From Clostridia bacterium (GTDB taxonomy: Bacteria > Bacillota > Clostridia > Christensenellales > Borkfalkiaceae), in the NCBI GenBank assembly GCA_017620875.1, contig JAGAUH010000096.1:1-9547 (forward strand): a stretch of DNA of 9,547 nt. Reading direction: 5' to 3'. Below are positions 5,767 through 9,547 of this stretch, piece after piece. Each line of letters opens with the position of its first letter. The first letter of the stretch is position 1. The translations under genes and the position numbers were made by a program. The notes beneath the pieces were generated by a model. The model was not told the DNA's origin. It did no database searches and saw only the letters and a list, made by a program, of their open reading frames with translations.

Positions 5767-7236
5767 ATGGAACGTTACGATATTTATAAGGATATAGCCG
5801 GCCGAACGGGCGGGGATATTTACATAGGTGTAGTAGGTCCTGTCAGAACGGGGAAATCCACGTTTATATCTAGGTTTATGGATAAAATGGTTCTCCCTAA
5901 AATAAGTGGAAAAAACAAAAAGAAAATTGCTCAGGACGAACTACCACAATCGGCGGAAGGTAAAACCGTTATGACGACAGAGCCAAAATTCGTGCCGAGC
6001 GAAGGTGTTAATATTACGTTATCTAGTGGTGCTAGCGCAAACGTTAGGCTAATAGATTGCGTTGGCTACTTGGTAGACGGGGCAATTGGCGTTAAAGAAG
6101 GCGAAGAACCGCGTATGGTAAAAACGCCTTGGTCAAACGAGCCTATGAGTTTTGAAGACGCTGCCGAACTAGGCACTAAAAAAGTTATAAAAGAGCACTC
6201 TACAATTGGCATAGTTGTTACTAGCGACGGCAGTGTTTGCGGTATTGATAGAGAAAACTATTTAGACGCCGAAGAAAGGGTGATTTTAGAGTTAAAGAGT
6301 ATAAATAAGCCTTTTATTATTGTTTTAAACTCTAAAAATCCTAAGGGCAAAGAAGCGATAAAACTAAGAGATAGCCTAGAAAAAAGATACGGCGTGTCGG
6401 TTATTTTAACTTCTGTAATAGATGCCGAAGAAGATGACTTTACTTATATTTTAGAGAGAGTTTTATTAGAGTTTCCGCTAAAAATTTGCTCTGTAAATAT
6501 CCCTAAGTGGATACAGGCGTTACCTAAAACTAGCGGTATTATTTTAGAAATTGCCGAAAAGTTAAAAGCTGCAACTAAAGACGCTTTTAAAATGAAAGAT
6601 ATTTCTTTAATAGAAAAGGCTTTTACTATGCAAGATAAAGTATATTTTGATAGTCAAGAGTGTAATTTGGGTAGTGGTTACGCAAAAATAAACCTTTGTA
6701 GTAAACCGGAACTTTTTTATCAAGTGCTTAGCCAAGAATGTGGGCAAGAAATTATAGACGAATTTTCGCTTATGAGTTATATAGAGGGTTTGCTAGAGGC
6801 AAAAACTTATTACGATAAGTTTAAAGACGCTTTACCACAAGTGGAAAGCGGTGGTTACGGAATAATAAATCCTAACCTTGCGGAAATAGAAATCGGCGAG
6901 CCGGAAATAGTAAAAAGGGGTAGAGAATTTTGCGTTAAAATCGGTGCTAAAAGTTATAGTTATCATATGCAAAAAATTGCGTTATCTAGTTTTGTAACGC
7001 CACTTGTAGGCTCTAAAAAACAATGTGAAGAATTTATAGAGTTTTTAAACCAAGAAAAGCAAAAAGACAATATGGCAAACGTAAGTATTTTTGGCAAAAG
7101 TCTATCCGAACTAATTTCTTGCGAAATGGCAGAAAAAATGGGAACTATGCCAGAAAATATTCAACAAAAAATGACCAAAACCATAACCCGTATCGTAAAC
7201 GAAGGTCGCGGTGGAATATTTTGCATTTTGCTATAA
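5767..7236 (+). CDS. spoIVA: Stage IV sporulation protein A, spore-coat ATPase
   Basis: SpoIVA polymerises on the forespore surface using ATP hydrolysis and forms the base layer of the spore coat. The sequence follows Bacillus subtilis SpoIVA closely: MERYDIYKDIAGRTGGDIYIG at the N-terminus, Walker A GPVRTGKST (24-32, K30), QDELPQSAEGKTVMTTEPKF (56-75, sensor threonines at 70-71) and DCVGY (97-101). The middle domain and the C-terminal end NEGRGGIFCILL also match. The length is 489 residues against 492 in B. subtilis. I chose the ATG at 5767 because it restores the family N-terminus. The GTG at 5746 would add seven residues and has no ribosome binding site. The gene presence implies an endospore former. 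A GC-rich terminator follows at 7304. The penultimate region ends FCILL where B. subtilis has IAIIL, otherwise all key residues are intact. Confidence 0.97.
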   Translation: MERYDIYKDIAGRTGGDIYIGVVGPVRTGKSTFISRFMDKMVLPKISGKNKKKIAQDELPQSAEGKTVMTTEPKFVPSEGVNITLSSGASANVRLIDCVGYLVDGAIGVKEGEEPRMVKTPWSNEPMSFEDAAELGTKKVIKEHSTIGIVVTSDGSVCGIDRENYLDAEERVILELKSINKPFIIVLNSKNPKGKEAIKLRDSLEKRYGVSVILTSVIDAEEDDFTYILERVLLEFPLKICSVNIPKWIQALPKTSGIILEIAEKLKAATKDAFKMKDISLIEKAFTMQDKVYFDSQECNLGSGYAKINLCSKPELFYQVLSQECGQEIIDEFSLMSYIEGLLEAKTYYDKFKDALPQVESGGYGIINPNLAEIEIGEPEIVKRGREFCVKIGAKSYSYHMQKIALSSFVTPLVGSKKQCEEFIEFLNQEKQKDNMANVSIFGKSLSELISCEMAEKMGTMPENIQQKMTKTITRIVNEGRGGIFCILL

Positions 7237-7303
7237 ATAAGTGATTTTTTAAGATAGAAAAACTAAGTTAATAAACAAACAAGTCAAACAAAATAAATTA
7301 ATT

Positions 7304-7329
7304 AAAACCGCCTAAAAAGGCGGTTTTTT
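7304..7329 (+). terminator. Intrinsic terminator after spoIVA
   Basis: AAAACCGCCT (7304-7313) and AGGCGGTTTT (7318-7327) form a perfect 10-bp stem with a 4-base AAAA loop, ending in six T (7324-7329). It is the strongest terminator in the window and isolates spoIVA from the glycosyltransferase genes. The 67 bases between the stop codon and this stem are AT-rich and show nothing else. Confidence 0.92.
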
Positions 7330-7390
7330 GATATATAGGTGGCTTTTTGGTAAAATTTAAAACGCGAGTAAACGAGTTGTGTTTGCTATA

Positions 7391-7419
7391 TTGACTTTTT
7401 ATAAATTATATGCTAATAT
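7391..7419 (+). promoter_or_regulatory. Sigma-A-type promoter of the GT4-like gene
   Basis: TTGACT (7391-7396), a 17-base spacer and TAATAT (7414-7419) preceded by TGC (7411-7413, extended -10) form a good promoter. The start near 7426 leaves a leader of about 20 bases with AGGAG (7433-7437). A 7-bp inverted repeat with one wobble (7367-7373 with 7381-7387) sits just upstream of the -35 box and could bind a regulator. Confidence 0.8.
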
Positions 7420-7444
7420 TTATTACAAGTTTAGGAGATTTTTA

Positions 7445-8599
7445 ATGAAAAAAATATTGTTTATAGCGGATTATTTCCCTAACGAAAAAAATTCTGTGGC
7501 GGAAGCATTAAACTCTTTAATAGAAAACGTTGGAACGTCAAATTATAAAATGGTTGTTTTAAAGGCTACGTCGTTTTATAGTGACTTTATAGAAAAAAGT
7601 ACTATTGGAGAAATTGTTTGTTATGGTAGAAGTGTTTGCACGGCAAAAGCAATTTTAAAAAGTAAAAACATTTCTATTAAAGAAAAGGTTAAGTATTTAT
7701 TTAAAAAAATAGGGTATTTTATAAAAGGGATTTTTATAAAAAAGAGTGTCTTACAGGTTAAGGAAAGGGAAAAAATACTTAAAAAAATAGTAAAGAGAGA
7801 AAAGATAGATTTAATTTTTTCTTTTACTTCGCCGTACAATTGGAATAATTGTTCTAGTTTAAAAATCCCATATTTGTATATGCTTTACGATACGTATATC
7901 ACCGACCCTATAGTAGATAGAAGATATTGTTTTGCTTTAGAAAGGCATATTATAGACAATTCTAAAGGATATTTTGTTCCACACTTTTTTTATGAAGATT
8001 ATTTAAAAATTTATGGCGAAAACAATTTTATTAAATATAATTTTCCAGCATTAATAAGCAAAGAAAAGGTGTTGCAAGCTTATAATAGCGTGCAAGAAAA
8101 ATATGGCTTTGCATATTTTGGTCAAGTGCAAAGTTTTAGAAATGCTGATAAGATTGAACATATTTTTAAAAGTCTAAACTTAAAGTTAGAAGTGTTTACT
8201 CATCAAAGGGATTTGGTTAGTGATGCGTTTAGTATACACAAGCCTTTATCTGGAGAAGATTTATATAATTCAGTGGCAAGTAGCAGGTATTTGGTAGTGT
8301 TTGACAATTCTGCTCCATACGAAAATTATCTTCCTTCTAAAGTGTATTTGTACGTTTCTTTTACAAAGCCAATAATAATATTTGGGGATAATAAAGATTC
8401 GGCAACTATTAGATTTTTTAAAGACTATCCAAATTGTTACTATCAAAATATAAACGAACCGTTAGACGGATTAAAAGATTTTTTAAATAAAGATTTTAAA
8501 GACGAATTTGACGAGCGAGTTTTTAATAGTTATATAGATTATTTACCAGAAAAAGCAACAAAAATTGTGGTAGATAAAATAAACGAAGTAATTGTGTAA
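7445..8599 (+). CDS. GT4-like glycosyltransferase
   Basis: The 384-residue protein has the two-domain look of GT-B enzymes. The N-terminus MKKILFIADYFPNEKNSVAEAL is the usual first strand and loop. A lysine-rich helical stretch follows (about 70-120). Around 224-235 YFGQVQSFRNAD matches the start of the second domain. LPSKVYLYVSFTKPIIIF (296-313) is the sugar-nucleotide-binding block seen as PSKxxEYxxxxKPII in GT4 members. It probably adds a sugar in the cytoplasm to a surface polysaccharide or teichoic-type polymer. Donor and acceptor cannot be told. The expected E-x7-E is not clear, so activity is likely but not shown. I chose the ATG at 7445, seven bases after AGGAG. The open frame from 7379 runs through the promoter. 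It is the only gene of its unit and faces a GT2 gene. Confidence 0.8.
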   Translation: MKKILFIADYFPNEKNSVAEALNSLIENVGTSNYKMVVLKATSFYSDFIEKSTIGEIVCYGRSVCTAKAILKSKNISIKEKVKYLFKKIGYFIKGIFIKKSVLQVKEREKILKKIVKREKIDLIFSFTSPYNWNNCSSLKIPYLYMLYDTYITDPIVDRRYCFALERHIIDNSKGYFVPHFFYEDYLKIYGENNFIKYNFPALISKEKVLQAYNSVQEKYGFAYFGQVQSFRNADKIEHIFKSLNLKLEVFTHQRDLVSDAFSIHKPLSGEDLYNSVASSRYLVVFDNSAPYENYLPSKVYLYVSFTKPIIIFGDNKDSATIRFFKDYPNCYYQNINEPLDGLKDFLNKDFKDEFDERVFNSYIDYLPEKATKIVVDKINEVIV

Positions 8600-8612
8600 C
8601 AAGGGTTAAAAA

Positions 8613-8654
8613 TTACACCTCTAAAAAATCAGTTTTACTTTTTTAGAGGTGTAA
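8613..8654. terminator. Shared two-way terminator between convergent glycosyltransferase genes
   Basis: A perfect 16-bp inverted repeat (8613-8628 with 8639-8654, core ACACCTCT/AGAGGTGT) surrounds a 10-base loop. It starts 13 bases after the + strand stop and lies 6 bases beyond the minus strand stop. The A6/T6 ends of the arms and T-rich flanks on both strands allow it to end both transcripts. Confidence 0.88.
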
Positions 8655-8660
8655 AAAGTT

Positions 8661-8686
8661 TTATTTGGTTTTATTTGGTTTTATTT
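8661..8686. repeat. 10-bp tandem repeat at the end of the GT2 gene
   Basis: The unit TTATTTGGTT occurs twice in a row (8661-8670 and 8671-8680) followed by a partial third copy TTATTT. It encodes the last residues KPNKTK and the stop codon of the minus strand gene. The unit is not a multiple of three, so gain or loss of one copy would change only the final residues. Confidence 0.7.
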
Positions 8687-9488
8687 TTCTTTTTAATTTT
8701 ATAATTAAATTTTTAAACTTTGTTTTTACAAAAAAGGTAACTTTTTTAAATAGGTAAACAATTTTTCCCCAAAGACTAAGTTTTTTAAAATATTTTTTTC
8801 TTATTGCTTTAATGGTTGTTGTGGCTTGTTGTTGTTTTACAAAAGATAATCCACCAGTGTTTCTTCTGTAACCTTCGCCAATATCATAAGTGTAAACAAA
8901 CCTTGCCTTTAAAGCGAGCCTACTTTGCAAGTCTAAATCTTCGTATATGTTTAAAGATGTGTCGTATCCATTAATTTCGTTAAATAAATTTTTAGAGATT
9001 ACATAGCCCCTTAGTTGTTCGTGATTTTTTCTAGTTATCAACAATAAATCTACTATAGCGTATTTAGAAGCATAAAGATTTTTTTCAACTGGTATATGGG
9101 GTAGTTGAGTGCCATTTTCTGCAAGAGTAACGTGTTGAGAAAACGCAATTTTATAAGTGTCTACAATTTGCATTTCGTTTAACAGTTTGTCTTTATTTAC
9201 GTAAACGTCGTCAGAATCTAAAAATACAATATAATCAGAATTGCAGTTTTCTACACCAATATTTCTTGCGTTAGATACGCCGGCATTTTGTTTTAATGCT
9301 ATAACTTTAAAGAAATTATAATTTTTTTCGTATTCGTAAGCAATTTCCAAAGAGTTGTCGGTAGAACAATCGTCAACAAATATTATTTCTTTATTTTGGT
9401 ACGTTTGATTTACTGCGGAATCTAAACACTCTTTTAAATATTTAGATTTGTTATAATTGGGTATTATTATCGCTATAGATTTATCCAT
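8661..9488 (-). CDS. GT2-family glycosyltransferase
   Basis: The 275-residue protein is a typical GT-A enzyme of family 2. It opens with SIAIIIPNYNKSKYLKECLDS (4-24), then shows IIFVDDCSTDNS (35-46), NAGVSNARN (68-76), the metal and sugar-nucleotide motif FLDSDD (89-94) and YEDLDLQSR (182-190), whose acidic pair is the likely catalytic base region. The last 60 residues are strongly basic with a hydrophobic stretch (LWGKIVYLFKKVTFFVK), fitting attachment to the inner face of the membrane. It probably transfers a sugar to a cell-surface glycan; donor and acceptor are unknown. I chose the ATG at 9488, with AGAGG five bases upstream (9494-9498). The open frame continues to 9545, but that part is the promoter. 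It is convergent with the GT4-like gene and shares its terminator. Confidence 0.9.
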   Translation of the reverse strand: MDKSIAIIIPNYNKSKYLKECLDSAVNQTYQNKEIIFVDDCSTDNSLEIAYEYEKNYNFFKVIALKQNAGVSNARNIGVENCNSDYIVFLDSDDVYVNKDKLLNEMQIVDTYKIAFSQHVTLAENGTQLPHIPVEKNLYASKYAIVDLLLITRKNHEQLRGYVISKNLFNEINGYDTSLNIYEDLDLQSRLALKARFVYTYDIGEGYRRNTGGLSFVKQQQATTTIKAIRKKYFKKLSLWGKIVYLFKKVTFFVKTKFKNLIIKLKRKIKPNKTK

Positions 9489-9516
9489 AAAAACCTCTAA
9501 AAAATTTATATTATAT

Positions 9517-9545
9517 ATTTTATCATACAAAATATATATTTGCAA
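9517..9545 (-). promoter_or_regulatory. Sigma-A-type promoter of the GT2 gene
   Basis: On the minus strand TTGCAA (9540-9545), a 17-base spacer and TAAAAT (9517-9522) with a TGA just before it give a good extended -10 promoter. A second possible -10 box TATAAT lies at 9510-9515 but has no matching -35. The leader is about 20 bases. The -35 box and the extended -10 resemble those of the HU gene. Confidence 0.75.
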
Positions 9546-9547
9546 TA

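Noticed and set aside
7379..7444. 22-residue N-terminal extension of the GT4-like protein
   Set aside because: This stretch holds the -35 and -10 boxes and the AGGAG site, so it is not translated.
9489..9545. 19-residue N-terminal extension of the GT2 protein
   Set aside because: It overlaps a good minus strand promoter, and the GT2 fold begins at MDKSIAIIIPNYN.

Overview
The window is AT-rich DNA. It carries a spoIVA gene, which is specific to endospore formation, and the clostridial order DUF512 protein – der – plsY – spoIVA. Strong AGGAGG-type ribosome binding sites, sigma-A-like promoters (TTGACA/TTGCAA with TATAAT-like boxes) and U-tailed hairpin terminators also fit. I infer a low-GC, spore-forming Bacillota, probably a clostridial lineage. 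No species can be named from the sequence alone.

Layout. Positions 1-36 look like the last codons of a + strand gene entering from the left. Positions 37-218 are AT-rich and show nothing I can support. An HU-type nucleoid protein lies on the minus strand (270-545) with its own extended -10 promoter and terminator. A divergent + strand unit follows: a PHP-superfamily-like protein whose metal-binding residues are largely replaced (802-1974), then a 96-residue membrane protein (1983-2273), closed by a terminator. The next + strand unit starts at a good promoter (2311-2339). It encodes a PDZ/radical-SAM-like/DUF512 protein (2362-3639), the ribosome-assembly GTPase Der (3641-4954) and the acyltransferase PlsY (4951-5703), packed with a 1-base gap and a 4-base overlap. 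A hairpin that also contains the spoIVA ribosome binding site separates this operon from spoIVA (5767-7236).

After the spoIVA terminator the content becomes accessory. A GT4-like glycosyltransferase on + (7445-8599) and a GT2 glycosyltransferase on - (8661-9488) converge on one shared 16-bp hairpin. Each has its own promoter. They are probably the edge of a surface-polysaccharide region.

How the genes may work together: Der (ribosome maturation), PlsY (first acylation in phospholipid synthesis) and the DUF512 protein form a housekeeping operon, and spoIVA builds the spore-coat basement layer. The gpsA gene that, as I recall, often sits between plsY and spoIVA in Clostridia is not here.

The most interesting points are the loss of the third cysteine of the radical-SAM motif in the DUF512 protein, the degenerate PHP protein paired with a small membrane protein, and the terminator/RBS hairpin before spoIVA. 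The hairpin could make spoIVA translation depend on which promoter made the mRNA. I see no clear new defence or mobile system, no CRISPR array, no IS element and no RNA gene.
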